From positions 280,448-344,447 of the forward strand of contig JACTAT010000321.1 in the NCBI GenBank assembly GCA_014526335.1: 64,000 bases of DNA, written 5' to 3'. The position numbers were made by a program, and so were the translations under genes. Numbering within the stretch: position 1 is the stretch's first letter; each line of letters opens with the position of its first letter. Source of the DNA: Chrysaora quinquecirrha. Its lineage: Eukaryota > Cnidaria > Scyphozoa > Semaeostomeae > Pelagiidae. The notes under the pieces were generated by a model, which saw only the letters and a list, made by a program, of their open reading frames with translations, did no database searches and had not been told where the DNA came from. Of the stretch, positions 49,562 to 62,263 are shown one piece after another.

Positions 49562-50310
49562 TATGAACTTGAGTTTGGATATATTGCTGGCCCATTTAGG
49601 GAAGTTCCAATGGAGGACTTGATCGTCAATCGCTTTGGGGTTACTCCAAAATCTGAGCCAGGGAAATGGAGACTATTAATGGATGTATCGTTTCCTAGAA
49701 ATTCGAGCATTTATAGCTGTATACCAGATTTTGAGGCGCATGTCTCGTATTGCTGTATTTCCCCAGAGCTGGAAAAAATCATGGCTCTTGGTAAAAGGCA
49801 TAATAATGGCAAAACTCAACATTCCAAAGGCTTATAAGTTATTACCGGTTCATGAAGATGATCATTGGGTATTAAATGGAAAGGAAAATATTATATTGAT
49901 CTAGCTTTACCATTTGGTCTTTGCTCAGCTCTTTTTTGTTGTCCAACGAAGTGTCGGTTCAGCACATTTAACATTACCTGGACAATTTTTTCAGTGCGGG
50001 AAGACCTGACTCTGATGAGTGCGATTCTGTGTTGAACAATTGCATCCGGGTGTGCAATTGCTGGGAGTACTTCTTGCTGATGATAAAACTGAAGTTCTGT
50101 CTACTTTCATTACATATTTGGGTTTTATTTTAAACGCTGAGACAATGGAGATTAGTTGGCCTAACAGAACATTAGCAAAAGTTCTATCAAAACTTAAATC
50201 TGCAGAATTCCACTGGTTTTGAAAGGGCTGCGCCTATCTTATGGTCAAGATTCATCATCAAAGATGCCTATAACCCCGTTATTGTTGGTTTCTCTAAAAT
50301 CTTAATTTAA
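49562..50310 (+). pseudogene. DIRS-like reverse transcriptase relic, copy 3
   Basis: Same blocks and the same YLDN box; private substitutions include CCAGAGCTG for ACAGAGCTG and a K-to-T change in NRTLAKV. Confidence 0.6.
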
Positions 50311-50824
50311 CTTTCATGTATTTGATGACGTTATGTTAGGTTGCACTGTACCTTAGCGAACACTTTCCTCTACAAATTTCTAGAAGCTTCTCTTTAAAAC
50401 AAAAATCAAAGTGCACATGCCCAGAAGTTTCATTTGCATGTTTCATATTGTAAACATGTTTATAAAATGTAGACATAGTTGTCATTGAAGGTCAAGAATT
50501 CACCCACACTGGCAGTGAACAGTGGCACAAGAAATGGGTCAGAAATGAGCAGGATGCAAGATATGCCAGGTTCAACATCAGGATTGCTTGTATTATCCCC
50601 TAGAACAATTATCAAACATGGTTTTTATTGTAAAATAGGTATGACAAACATTGTACAATAGGTATGCCAATCTAATATTCTATTTGTAAATATTCATTTC
50701 TTGCAAACTGTTTGTTTTTTACCTTAAGAAATTGTTTTTTTAGTAATGTAAGGAGCTGTTTTTTCATTTCTGTCTTTTCATTTCTGTTTTTTTTTTCATT
50801 TCAGTTCTGTTTTCTGTTTTTAAC

Positions 50825-51690
50825 AATTTGCCTTCAAGTTCCGAAATTCTTAAATTTCATCTTTTTGCAGATGATACAAGCATTTTTTTCTCATCAAAAT
50901 GCAAAAGACCTTGAAATTAGTGTAAATAATGAACTTAAAAATGTCTGAAAATGGCTATCTGCAAACAGATTAACCCTTAATGTTGATAAATCTAGTTTTC
51001 TTATAATTTCAAAAAAAGAAAACCAGAAGATATCATTGATATCAAAATCAATAACTCTTCCATAAATCAAAAGGACTGCATTAAATATCTTGGTGTTCTT
51101 ATTGATAACAAACTACACTGGAAACAACACTCACAATATGTTAATATGAAAATTTCAAAAGGGATTGGTATACTTGCAAAAATGAGACATTTTGAACAAA
51201 CTGATGTACTTAAACAATTATATCATGCTTTTGTCTCTCCGCACATAAGTTATGGCCGTATTATTTGGGGGTAATGCCTCAAAGTGCGCAACTACTAAAT
51301 TAGACAAAAGTCTTAAAAACAGTCACAATTATGACCTATTCAGATTATAGAGCTAATTCGATGCCTTTATTTTCTTAACTAGGTCTTTTAAACTTTGAAA
51401 ATAATTATAAGCTAGCAACTGCTAAAATTATGTATGACGTAAGTAACAACAGTTTAGCATCATCAATAAGTGATTTATTTCAAAAAACAAAAACAAGACA
51501 CAGCTACAAAACCCGCCAAGGTACTAAAAATCAATTTTCTTTTCCTCTTATAAACACAGAATGCCGAAAAAAATTTATTGCTTTTCATGGCATTAAAATA
51601 TGGAATGGAATTCCATTCGAAATTCCTTCAATGTCAAATAAAAGACAATTCAAAAAATATCCTTTTAAATGGTTGCTACAATTTTCTTAG
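50825..51690 (+). pseudogene. LINE RT relic, copy 3 (fuller sequence)
   Basis: Contains extra sequence reading NAKDLEISVNNELKNV after the FADD box, as expected for the LINE family, so this copy is ancestral at this point. It still has TGA after KNV and an A-run change near 51010. Confidence 0.7.
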
Positions 51691-52046
51691 TAAATTCTTA
51701 AATGCTTTGTCATTAAAGCACCATCTCCCTCCCCTTTTATTTTGTTTTATTTTGTTATCAAAAAAGTTTTAGAGAATTCTGCAAGGGAATGGACGCCAAT
51801 TTGTCCTTCCACTACTGGACATTATATGAAAGGTTCATTGAGGACTGCCTGCCATCATTTTGATGAAAAGCCAAAGAGAAACAATTCAAGCATTGAAGAG
51901 AAATAATCTAGGCTCCATTTGCTAAAAATTAATCCGAGGAAGATGCACCTATTTTCCCTTCTGGCAGATCCTTTTTGCCAGTCAGAAATAAGAAAATAAT
52001 ACAAAACACCCCAGATATTAAATTTACTATAAACAATTTATGTTTG

Positions 52047-52328
52047 TTACAATTTAATTCTCATATATTTTGAGATGAAAGATGAGACTAACTGGAGACA
52101 CTGGGCGTCTTCTTGGCTAAGTAGCCAAATAAATTTATTCCTAATACTAAGATGGATAACAGAGATATATTCCCGTTCTACTTTGTTAAAGAACTCTCTT
52201 CTTTCATTTTCAAATAGAGGACCTAGCATTAGAAAATGGATCTCATCACCTATAATATTTTTACCGAGTGTGATGCAGTGTCGTGTGCATAATATCGTTA
52301 ATATTGTGTTCAGCAAATTTCTGAACAC
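52047..52328 (-). pseudogene. Second LINE C-terminal relic, copy 3
   Basis: Same ORF but ends three codons earlier: a substitution creates a stop near 52049 (GTTACAATTT in place of GTTCCAATTT). Confidence 0.5.
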
Positions 52329-52365
52329 AATATTAACAACAGTAGTCTCCTTTTAGATGGGTGCC

Positions 52366-52807
52366 AAGGGGACTCAGTGCCTTTAACATTGATAACATTT
52401 ATTGGTATGATAATACCAGGGACAAGCATAACTGACCACGTGTCGCCTGCAAATAATAGAGCAGCATTAAAAATAGCTCAGTTACTTCCTTAATCTAGTC
52501 AAACATAAAAGACGTTAAACATCTTTAACTGACAATGTTCGCGACACGACCAAACAGGAAACCCTCTTCCCACTTTACTTAAGTCAACTCCTCTATTCGA
52601 AAACAAGCAAAAGAGATTTTGTAGACACTATTGCAAAAAATGGAATTGGAGTATCATACGTTAGAGTGCAAAATGTGGAACTGTCAATAACAAGCAACTG
52701 TGCTAGAAGTACAACGAAGAAGGGCTAGTGTACCTTCCGAGATTAAAGGAAGGAATTTTTACACCGTCTGCGATCGACAACATCAATCATAATCCCTCAT
52801 CGAATAC
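52366..52807 (+). pseudogene. Broken repeat-borne ORF, copy 3
   Basis: As copy 2 in the ACTGTGC change, as copy 1 at CACTTTACTT, with a private CCCTCTTCC. Confidence 0.33.
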
Positions 52808-55247
52808 TTGAAAAGAATCTTTCCATGGAAAGATTCTTTTGATTTCCTGCAACAGGATTGTCGATCGATGAAGGAATCTGTAAAAAATAAAGAGCAGTCA
52901 CAGAAATTACTAGACCAACTTTTTCTGTCAGCTGGTGATGTTGTGCAAGCAAGAAGCTGTACCCAATTACCATGTGGAGCTAGCGATATCTATAACACAA
53001 TATATTTGAAGAAGAAGGTGAATGGTGGAAGTGTTTCCTAAGACGAAAATTGTCCTGTCAATGTTGATAGGATATGGATGCTACTCAAGAAGGCCAAGAG
53101 AGTCAGGACTCAACTGGAAGGATTTATCAGAGAATGCAGACATCTTCATCCTGATCTCTTTATCGTCTCAGCAAGTAATTGTCTGCTTGACAAACTGGAG
53201 CAATTTTGCACTGATCTTGACTCCTTCACCTTCTTTGGAGTAGATCCAACGTTTAACATCTTTCGAGATAACATAAGCTTAACAGTGACGACCTACAGCC
53301 ATCTAAGGTTGGAAAAAAGATAAACAGGAAAGCCACCCGTGTTGGTTGGTCCACTTTTAATGCATCAAAAGAAGGACTGGAAATCGTTCTCAAAGTTCAC
53401 ACACCAGTTGATAGTGGAGAAACCTTCACTCGAAGGCATGCTTGCCTGTGAAACAGATGGCGAGCAGGCAATAATAGATGGATTGAAGAGAAATTTCAGA
53501 TATGCCACATTCCTTCGTTGCACAATTCACATGAAAGAAAACATTAAAAGAGAACTTTCTGCAAGAGGCATGGATACACAAAGTAAGAAATCTTTGGAAA
53601 ACAAGACGGTGAGATAAAGTTTACTGCCTTAATCGATTGCAGCTCAGAAGAAGAATTTGATGATAAAGTTATGGGGCTCAAGCAAATATGGAACAACAGG
53701 GAACAGGGATCAAGCTGTAGCATTTCGAAGGAGAATACATTTCAAGATTGGTTCATTAAACAGAAGTTAAGAAATTTTTCTATGATAAATTGTCTTGCAG
53801 ATCATTCGCGTTTAAAAATGCAAGATTTCAGCAACCAAACGTATCACAAAACACTAACACTTAACCGTTATACTTCAGTGTTGACCAGCTGTTACAAGAA
53901 CTATTTACCCTCCTTTCTTGCCAGAAAAGTCACAACCCCAGACGTAAAAAAATTTCGTAAAGGTATGGAAAATTCTGTACGTTATATTTACCACGGCCAT
54001 CCTAGTCAATCTAAGAAAACTTTCTTGAATTGTGTAGGCACTTATTCCCACACAACTTTAGTCAACAGTTTCTTATCAATGTTGATAACTATAGTGCAAA
54101 AAGGTGGCTTGGGAAAGCCTTTTCCTAGAGCCGAGGAAAACTCCCCCACCAGCAGATATACTTGCATTGGCACTGTTGTCGGGATCAATGGTGATTCCTC
54201 TTGTTTGGGAAGGGTATAGATTTGCAGTAAGCCCACAATGTCCACGGCAAAAGCATTTTAAAATTTGCTAAAACGGGAATGAGTGATAGGAAAGCAACAG
54301 TGGAAGACGTGCTGTCAACTCAGCATTCTGCAGGGACAAAAGCTGCAACAGGATTGTCGATCAACGCTTCCGAATCTGGTATAACATCAGTTCCTTTTCC
54401 TATTCTCGAAAAAATGTTTGAGAAAGCTGACCAGCTGATCAGTAAGGAAGGACTGGTAGTGCCTCAGCCTGGGGCCACAAATGGCTCCTTTATAGTAGCT
54501 GGATATGGTAACAAATTTTATTCCATAACTCCAGGTAAAGGTGGGTCTGTTTTGTGTGACAGAACCTGTACCAACCATTCTTCCAAAATGTGCGAACACG
54601 TCCTTGCTGTAGCTGAGAAACGAAAGACCCTCAAAGAATTTGTCGCCTTGTATAAACGCTCAAAGAGCCACACAAGTTTGATTGGAATGGCAACAACTGC
54701 TGCACCTGCAAATGCAGGTAAAAAACCCAGGGTGCATAAGGAAACAAACAAGAAGAAGGAAACCGCTACAGTATTGGTGGACATATTTGACAGCAATGAG
54801 GACACTATTTTGACTGGAGCACAACCGAGACAGAAAGGCTGCAAACAACAGATAGAACAGCCACTGGAACAACCACAACATTTGAGTCAAGAAATGCCCC
54901 AACAGCAGATTTCAAATTGTCCCGACCCATTCAGTAATCTTCAGCAACGTGAGCAAATGGCATCAATCTATCTTCAAAATAACCCATTGTCTATATTCAG
55001 CCTCAAATGGCTTCCAGGAACAACAGTGTCAAAATGCTATGGATGCAACGGAAAGATTGGCAATCCACCAGTGAGCTTGCCTGATGACATTGTACTTGTT
55101 CATTGTGATATAAGGATGTACGGTGACCCAAGAACAGGCCAACTTGTGACGTCTCAAGAACCACAGAGTGTGCATTTTCACATGCGCCTTACATGCATTC
55201 TGAAGAAATACCCTTCGTTGAAGCCAACGCAGCATCTTTTCATTTAA
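52808..55247 (+). pseudogene. MULE (MuDR-like) transposase with C-terminal SWIM zinc finger
   Basis: The only full-length version; it starts in copy 3 and ends in unique DNA. Order: FFGVDPTFNIF and ETDGEQA (two catalytic Asp), LRCTIHMKENIKREL, FGKQDGEIKF...LIDCSSEEEF, a WNNREQ...TFQDWF segment, a poorly matching insert-like stretch at about 53800-54110, and a 322-codon ORF (54279-55247). That last ORF has a SWIM-type cluster, C93, C97, C105 and H107 (MCEHVLAVAEKR), a Gln/Pro-rich linker and a final CYGC zinc-ribbon-like part. Breaks: the shared TAA at 53039-53041, a private TAA at 53321-53323 where the others read Tyr, and a frameshift near 53590. The catalytic Glu could not be assigned. In life it would cut and paste a MULE element. 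Confidence 0.7.
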
Positions 55248-57561
55248 AGAGAATTTGCTCCCTTCCTTCAACCCGAACATTTTCACTGCCTGGCTACCAA
55301 ATTCGGTTGGAGAATCTCAGCTTAATATAACAATGTTAAATCTATTCGTATTTTGGATATGTTACCCTTACAACTTCCAAAGATATGAAAACGTTCAGCT
55401 TTTTTCAACACTACTTTTTTCAATATGATTTATTCCCTTTGTAGCATTAGCGCTAACTTGAAATATTATTGTTACTTGTTTTGTTGTAGATTTTGTGCAA
55501 AAAAGATATTACGTAACAAAAATCCTTACAGTGGATGTCAGTTTCCTGCCTCTATCCGTCATGGCGTTTCGAATGCGCAGGAACAGCTGGTCTTGCGTAC
55601 AAAACAATAATTTAAGGATCTTCCACTGAAATACCTCAAGTAAAAGGGCATAATCCTTCACAAATTTCCGGCTCCCTTGTTTATTCTGTTTCTTTCCAGA
55701 ATCAAATCTCTCACTCTACTTCAGCTCCAAATGACAAAAACAACTGTGAAACAAAAGTTAAGTAAGCCATCATTTGAATTTATAGACTTTTAGAGACTTA
55801 CACTCTTCTTTTTAAGAACCAAGAAATTTTGATCGAGGCTGGCTGCTCTTAAGTTGTTGCCTTTTTCGAGCCTGAAATGTTCTTAGTCTGTTCTTAATTC
55901 CTCGGCTACTTAGACACTAATATTTTTAGTAAATGTCTCCAGTGGTAATAGTTTTGCATAAAAATGCAGCATGCTTGTTAAATATTTTGTTGCTACCTTT
56001 TCTACTCTCAGTTTGACTATCATACTTTTATATTCAGCCGATATTCTAAGGGGTTATGAAAATGTCAGCCTCGGTTTGTTCTGATTTTTTCTTAAATCTG
56101 GGCGAAATCCAGATTTATAACATTGTTCTTATATAAAAGAGTGTATCTTTGCAGTTTCTATAACTCTTATTTCTCAATTTCGTGACACAGAAGACATTGA
56201 CTAATCTTCCCTCACGATTGAAACTGAGCCTGAGCAACTGAAAGGTTCAACTTTTGAAAGAAATCCCTAAATTCCACAGATAAGTGGTGAAAGAGTTCAT
56301 CCATGCCCAGAAATAATGCAAAATTACTGTCATTTGATGCCTGTCTACAGCGAAGCCAAGTCTTAATACGGTAATTGGTTTCCATTAGCTCTGAATGTCA
56401 TGATCATGCACATGTCTCTGTTGATGCAGTTCATGGAAAAATAGCATGACAGGCAGTGGAGATGGAGCCGAAAGTGATTGTAGTAATTACAGTCATTACG
56501 CACCAGACACAGATGAAAGCGAGGTTGCTGATTAGCATTTTACTTTTATAGCTATTTTTACTAATATCTTTGCTGCATACCTCATTGTTTGTGCAGGTAA
56601 TACAAGCTATCAAATTGGCCCCCTTCAAGTGAGCCCATTTAGGAGGTTTCAATTCTGGATTATCTGATTCATGAGCCGAATCCCTAGAGACCTTGTGCAT
56701 TAGATAATTTATGTAAAAAATTCGATGTAATTGTGTCTCTTTTCAAGTTTTGTTATGTTTTGTGTAGCTTTCTCAAGTCTGATTATCCTCCGATTATCCT
56801 CTGTGCTAAGAATTACCAGAGATTGTGATTGGCACAATCTAGAGGATTTAAAGTGTATTTAAACTATTGCCTAAAACATACACGTAACTAATTTTAGTTT
56901 TCTTAAAATAAAGACTGCTTTTGTATTCCAATAAACAAATGCTCCTTAGCGGCTACGATACTAAGTAGTCCTGTTCCCACTCTTCTAACTAATAACAAAA
57001 TGCCCCCATTTTTTTTAATTCAGTTTTTTTTACGTAAAGAGCATTTGAAGTTACAGTCTCCTTCAATTCAGCATATGTATGGTGGCCTATGTTTGCCATT
57101 CAAAACTTCTGCTTTTTTGTTACCCTATTTTGCATCTAGGAAAATTTCTTTCATCTTTTTTGTTCTTCTTTTAATTTTTGCTGGAAATTTTTGCATATTC
57201 TTTTAATTTTGTTCGGAAAATAGTGAAAATAGTTCTTTAAAAGCATTTATTCGAAAGAGTTTGTCATGAAGAAATTTAACTCGGTGAAAAATATTTTCAC
57301 CACGAACCTGGTTTTGCCACAGTATACCAGCATGCTTTTCTGCAATTTCTCCCACATTTCACTCCCTTGCACCACACAGGTGAAAAGGGCAGTGCAATAC
57401 ACCGCCTTGTGAAATCAGTCATACAGCATTGTTATGCTCTGACCTTAGCTACAAATCCGGTAATGAAGATGAAACAACAATGAAAGGAGGTAGCTAGAAA
57501 AATCATTTTGAATTAATTTAATATACGAAAAATTATTCATTGATATATCTCCTTCAATTAA
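55248..57561. other. AT-rich interval, no gene recognised
   Basis: The minus ORF at 56431-56700 (89 codons, with a hydrophobic stretch near its end) and the plus ORF at 57000-57206 have no family motif. MULE terminal repeats were looked for beyond 55247 and not recognised. Confidence 0.4.
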
Positions 57562-59200
57562 TTAATCGTGACCTCTTATCCGTCCATTTATTTTGTCTAT
57601 GTCCATTTCCAATTCCGCAATCTTTTTCTTATAAAACGAGCAAAAAGCTCTCATTTCTTCTATACACAAGGACAATTCTTCTTGACAATTTTTAACTATG
57701 ATGTGCTTGTCAGCGATTCTCTTCTTTGTCCAGTCTGACAGATCTATTGCTCTGAATGATTGTAAATGCTATTTGAAGACTAAATGAAACCGAAATGAAA
57801 AGCAAAATGTATTTTTAAAATGTTTTTCTATAATTGGAAAAAGGAATGCTGAATAAATCCAATGCGATAGATAATTTGAAAAAAACCTTTTTTTCATTCC
57901 AGCAAAATGTAACACCGATAGCATCTTCTAAACTCAACTCTGCCAAGGATTTTTGGGATAAGTTTGCCACTGTATTGTATTTATCAACCGCTGTATTCAG
58001 TGATGCCTTTGTAGCAGATACAGCTTTTCTCAGCCTGATTCTTTTCTTTGAAGTATCTAAATTTTTTACAGCAATTACAAAGATGTGATGAAACATTTAC
58101 ACATTTCCTGTATTTCCATTTGCGCAGAGCTTTACAGCTGGAACATTGCTACAAGCATAAGAATATGCAAAGATGAACTCTATATTTAACTGCTAAACGA
58201 GAAATATCACTGTGTTGTTGATTCAGATTGAGATGTAAATGTGTAATCCTTGTTTGCAGCAGCTGAATGGTACGTTCAACAACGTAAGTTTTTCCATCTC
58301 GAAGAAGCTCATCTTGTCTACAGACTTGATTGCAAAGTTTTTCTTCAAGCACTTTCATTTTCCTCCTTTTTTTCACAATCTCATTTTGACTCTTAGAAAC
58401 AATCTCAAATACTGCTTCTTGATCCAAGGAAAATAGAAGCGAATATCAATCAATATAAGAAGAGAATCAGGATAACTACATAGTGGATGAAGCAATATTA
58501 TTACAAAATACAAGGTTGACTAGCAATTTCTTCCAAATGGGTATATATCTATGAAAACAATAGGATCTTTGTGCAACAATTGTACTCTATCTTTCTATCT
58601 GTCTACCTGTCATATGTTGAACATAACCTATAGTAAGCATTTCGTGCAGGGTTAAGTTAGTATTATACCATAACGAGAGCAACACCAATCTTTTACGAAA
58701 GATGTCCAAGAACTTAACTAAAATCGAAAGTAAATGGAAGTACTCTTCAATTTTGGCTTGTTATTCTAGAAGTGCTACTTCTTTGAAGAGATTCTGAAAA
58801 CGAAAACAAGAAAGAAATAAGACACAATTCCAAATAAAAAAGTGAATTTCATGCAACAGAAGAATGCATCCCGCAAATGCAAAAGTTTGTCAATGAAAAT
58901 AAATCTAACGAAACACGACTACATCAGGAAATCAAGCACAATTTGCTTTGAAAGCAAGAAACCAGCAGTAACTTGTTCTTGCATGTGGGACCAGCCAAAT
59001 CGAATAGGATGTATATAAATTTTCACAGAGCAACACAATAAAAAAGAAGAAACATTTCAATTGAAAACTTAAAATGACAATTTTTACTTACACAAGGCAT
59101 TATTTTTTATTTCAGCATCCCATCTATCTATTAAAATGTCAGTAATTTCTAGGCCATCTACATCTGCAATCAGCTTCTGCTTTTCATCCAAGGACTGTCT
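57562..59200 (-). pseudogene. KDZ-type (Kyakuja-Dileera-Zisupton) transposase, 3' exons, interrupted
   Basis: Minus-strand exons are visible: 59200-59092 (KFRQSLDEKQKLIADVDG, then LIDRWDAEIKNN, donor GTAAGT at 59091-59086); about 58430-58150 (VKKRRKMKVLEEKL, CRQDELLRDGKTYVVERT); about 58070-57890 (KKRIRLRKAVSATKASLNTA, YNTVANL, LSLEDAIG...CWNEK, donor after AAAAAAAG); and 57751-57562 (DLSDWTKKRIADKHI, EELSLCIEEMRAFCSFY, stop TAA 57562-57564). Acceptor CAG at 57752-57754. The order and wording match the C-terminal part of KDZ transposases. The N-terminal exons and the catalytic core should lie at higher coordinates, but the DIRS element begins within the first listed exon, so the gene is disrupted. 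Exons 2 and 3 have weakly placed splice sites. Confidence 0.62.
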
Positions 59201-59290
59201 GAATTTCATTTCTTATAAAATCTTAAGATTTAATTGGCATCAACAAGGATTTCTGTTTCAACTAGGGCCCAGTCTCCTAGTTGATCAGCC
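59201..59290. repeat. DIRS left inverted terminal repeat
   Basis: Begins GAATTTCATTTCTTATAAAA, includes the self-complementary AATCTTAAGATT and ends GTTGATCAGCC. Matches the reverse complement of 63432-63521 exactly. Confidence 0.9.
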
Positions 59291-59317
59291 CTTGTTCGTT
59301 TTCCGCCCAAGTAAAAC

Positions 59318-60440
59318 ATGGCGTCTTCTCAACGAGCAGACGATCAGAGGTCGGAAAACGAACGGTTTACGCCAACAACAAATGATAAAAGTCAAGAAAC
59401 AAATGAAATGAGTGAAGATTTCGAATCATTGGAAAAGGAAACCTCACTGGAAGAGGATTACCCGGATATTCGGGGATATAATAGCGATGACAACTTAAAC
59501 CATGCGAGCCCGCATGAGAGAACTCGGAAGGCTGAAACGCCTCCAAGAAAGCGCAGGAAGGCTAAAACGCCTCCGCGAAAACAGTCAAAAAGGAAGGCTA
59601 AAATGCCTCCGTTGAAAAAGAAAGCCAAACGAAAGAGGAAAGAATACTCTTCCTCCTCATCATCCAGCTCGAGCTCAGACTCAGAGTACACTAGTAGTGA
59701 ATCTGAGTCATCTGAGGAGGAACACTCCGACCATCTTTGGCAGATGACAAAATCTGCTGATGTCAATTCATGGAGCCTCCCGAAAACATTGTCCAAATCT
59801 TTTTCCCGTGAGCTCAGACAATTCTACACTCATGATGAAATCAAAGATAATATACTTGAGGACTCACCAGTCCCCAAAAACATCCCTCCGACTCCAAATA
59901 TGGACCACATAATTGAGACATATTTGGCTGAAACCAAAAACGGTTATGCATCAGCAAACGACAGATCACTGTCACGAATTTCATCCAAAATCAGGGATGT
60001 TATGGGCCCTTTGGGCAAACTTTGGCTAATGTGCCACAAAAGGGCTCTAGAAAATCAAGCCAAACAAAATCAGAGAGAAGCTTGATCAGAGTGTGACTTT
60101 GCTCACACAAGCTATCTCAGCAGTCACTTTCCATAGGAGGAGGGCTGTTCTGACTTCCCTTGCACGTCGGAGGATAGAGCCCATCACTGGGTAAGAGAGA
60201 AATATAAGCAGGAACTTGATTCCGAAACCTCCAGTCTTTTTGGGAATAATTTCCTAAAAGCAATCCAAAAGGATGCAAAGGCTGTGGAGCTGAACGTGCT
60301 TCCATACTTGCAAAATGGGGCAAAAAGAAAGCAGCCCTTTCGAGGCGGCTCTGCCACACGAAGGCATGACAGTGGCCTGGCAGAGCCATGGAGAACCTCC
60401 CAACCTTCAACAAGAGGCACAAGAGGTAAGAACATGTCCA
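59318..60440 (+). pseudogene. DIRS ORF1, gag-like, frameshifted
   Basis: ATG 59318, 28 bp after the left repeat. The first 255 codons (to 60085) hold an acidic region, a Lys/Arg/Pro-rich region with the repeated word KTPPRK/KAKMPP, a serine run (about residues 115-125) and then a helical part. After a frameshift near 60075, family-like sequence continues as KLDQSVTLLTQAISAVTFHR; after another near 60180 it continues as FLKAIQKDAKAVELNVLPYL and ends in a basic KRKQPFRGGS segment. Gag of DIRS elements is thought to coat the RNA; that role is inferred. Confidence 0.6.
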
Positions 60441-62250
60441 TCAGCGAGAATGACACCCCTTTCCAGCATTGCCTTAAAACCAGTAGTTCAACAAAATGTC
60501 CACCCTCTAATAAAGGGGCTGATTTCTCAAACAAATGCAAAACTCCCAATGGGAGGAAGATTAAAATATTTTCTGCCACAATGGAAGAAAATAACAAAAG
60601 ATCAAATAATCCTGGAATGGATAAGGGGCTACCAAATACCCCTACTGAGCAAACCATACCAAAGCAAGCTGCCAAAACAGCTAAACATGAACAACACTCA
60701 AAAACAATTAATCTCACAGGAGGTGCAAAACATGCTGAAAATGGGTGTCATCCGCTCAGCAAACAACCAAGTAGGGCAAATCTTGAGCAACATATTTCTG
60801 AGGGAGAAAAAGGAAAAAGGTCAATACAGACCAATCATAAATCTGAAACCACTAAATCAATTCATTCCCTACGAAAAGTTCAAAATGGAAACACTGAAAA
60901 ATGCACAGGAACTACTCCAACAGGGGGACCTATTGGTGAAAATAGACCTAAAAAATGCATACTACTCGGTAAATCTTGCAGAAGAAAGCAGAAAACTCGT
61001 GCGCTTTCAATGGGACGGAAAGATGTACGAATACATGGCTCTGGTGTTTGGGCTCGGACCCGCACCAAGAGTGTTCACAAAAGTTCTAAAACCACCAATA
61101 ACCCTCCTAAGGAAACTAAAAATAAGATTGGTAATATACATAGACGACATCTTAATAATGGGAAAATCCCAGGAGGAAATAGCAATGGCAAGAGACACAA
61201 CTCTATTTTTACTCCAAAATCTTGGTTTTGTAATAAACTGGGAGAAATCTGTCTTAACCCCAGCAACAATGCTGGAGTTCCTGGGTGTAAAATAGACTCG
61301 GAAGAAATGACATTTGCCATACCAGAGAACAAGGCAACAACCATCATCCAACTTTGTCACCACACGTTGGAGTCACCCCAGGTATCACTCAGGGAAGTGG
61401 CCAAAATAGTGGGGAAATTGATGTCCACAGCCCAGGCATTCTCACCAGCTCCCATTCAGGTCAGATATCTGCAAAACCTTCTAGGATCAAACCTGAGGTC
61501 AAAATCTTACGAGACAAAGATATCACTTTCACCAGAAGCTCGTCTAGAGCTGCAATGGTGGAAGGAAAACCTGACCCTCTACAATTCGCTTGGGAAACCC
61601 ATAAAAATCACTCCCCCAGAAATGACAATCACATCCGATGCAGCAGGGGGCCACAAGGAGGCTGGGGAGCACACTGCCAGGGTGTTTCTACCGGGGGCCA
61701 ATGGTCCCAACAGGAAAAGAAGCTACATATCAATGTTCTGGAAATGATGGCAGCAGAACTCGCCATCAAAACATTCACCAAAAGCAAAAAGGTGACATCA
61801 GTCCACCTGAAGGTGGACAATACGACAGCCCTGTCCTACATAATGAAAATGGGGGGCACAAGAAACCAAACTCTGATACAAATAGCCAAACAAATATGGG
61901 AATATCTACTATCAGCAGGGATCACCCTCACTGTAGAATACATACCATCCAGTCTGAACAAGGAAGCAGATTACGAATCCCGGAACACATGGGATTCATC
62001 CGAATGGAAACTGAACCCAAAAGTATTCCACAAAATATGCCAAAGACTGGGGACCCTCAGATCGATCTTTTTGCATCACGGCTATCACACCAACTTCCTC
62101 GGTATATGAGCCGGAAATCAGAACCAACCAGCGAGGCAAGCAATGCTCTACAGCAGAACTGGGACCAGATGTTTCCATATGCATTCCCTCCTTTCAATCT
62201 CTTAGGTCAAACTCTGAGGAAAGTAATGAAACACAGTATACAGATGATCC
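60315..62250 (+). pseudogene. DIRS pol: reverse transcriptase and RNase H, frameshifted
   Basis: The RT part is open at 60315-61295: QYRPIINLKPLNQFI, then LLVKIDLKNAYYSV (first Asp), LVFGLGPAPRVF and the active site YIDD at 61137-61148 (residue 275 on). A frameshift at about 61290 moves to the frame carrying IDSEEMTFAIPENKA and SLREVAKIVGKLMS; another at about 61640 moves to the RNase H part, with INVLEMMAAELAIK, LKVDNTTALSY and SSLNKEADYESR. A third near 62060 leads to DLFASRLSHQLPRY. The last frame overlaps the recombinase ORF. Confidence 0.8.
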
Positions 62251-62263
62251 TAATTGCCCCACT

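Larger units (their letters stand above)
41500..53509. repeat. 12-kb tandem unit, copy 3
   Basis: Length 12,010 bp. Its right edge runs straight into the remainder of the MULE transposase (TTCCTTCGTTGC from 53510), so this edge is the original right-hand locus. It is the only copy with an uninterrupted Tc1-like ORF and the only one with the fuller LINE sequence at about 50897-50930. Confidence 0.93.

Noticed and set aside
17518..53509. Calling the 12-kb unit a giant transposon
   Set aside because: Its ends lie inside two unrelated transposase genes, have no inverted repeats, and there is no target-site duplication.
54042..54245. Minus-strand ORF opposite the MULE gene
   Set aside because: It overlaps the MULE region, has no recognised motif and lacks a splice partner.
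59458..59796. 112-codon minus ORF rich in Phe and Leu
   Set aside because: It is the reverse shadow of the charged, serine-rich gag region.
60284..61747. A 487-codon ORF in the DIRS element read as one protein
   Set aside because: Only its start (gag tail) and end (RT connection) are in the true frame; most of the middle is an out-of-frame reading of the RT at 60315-61295.
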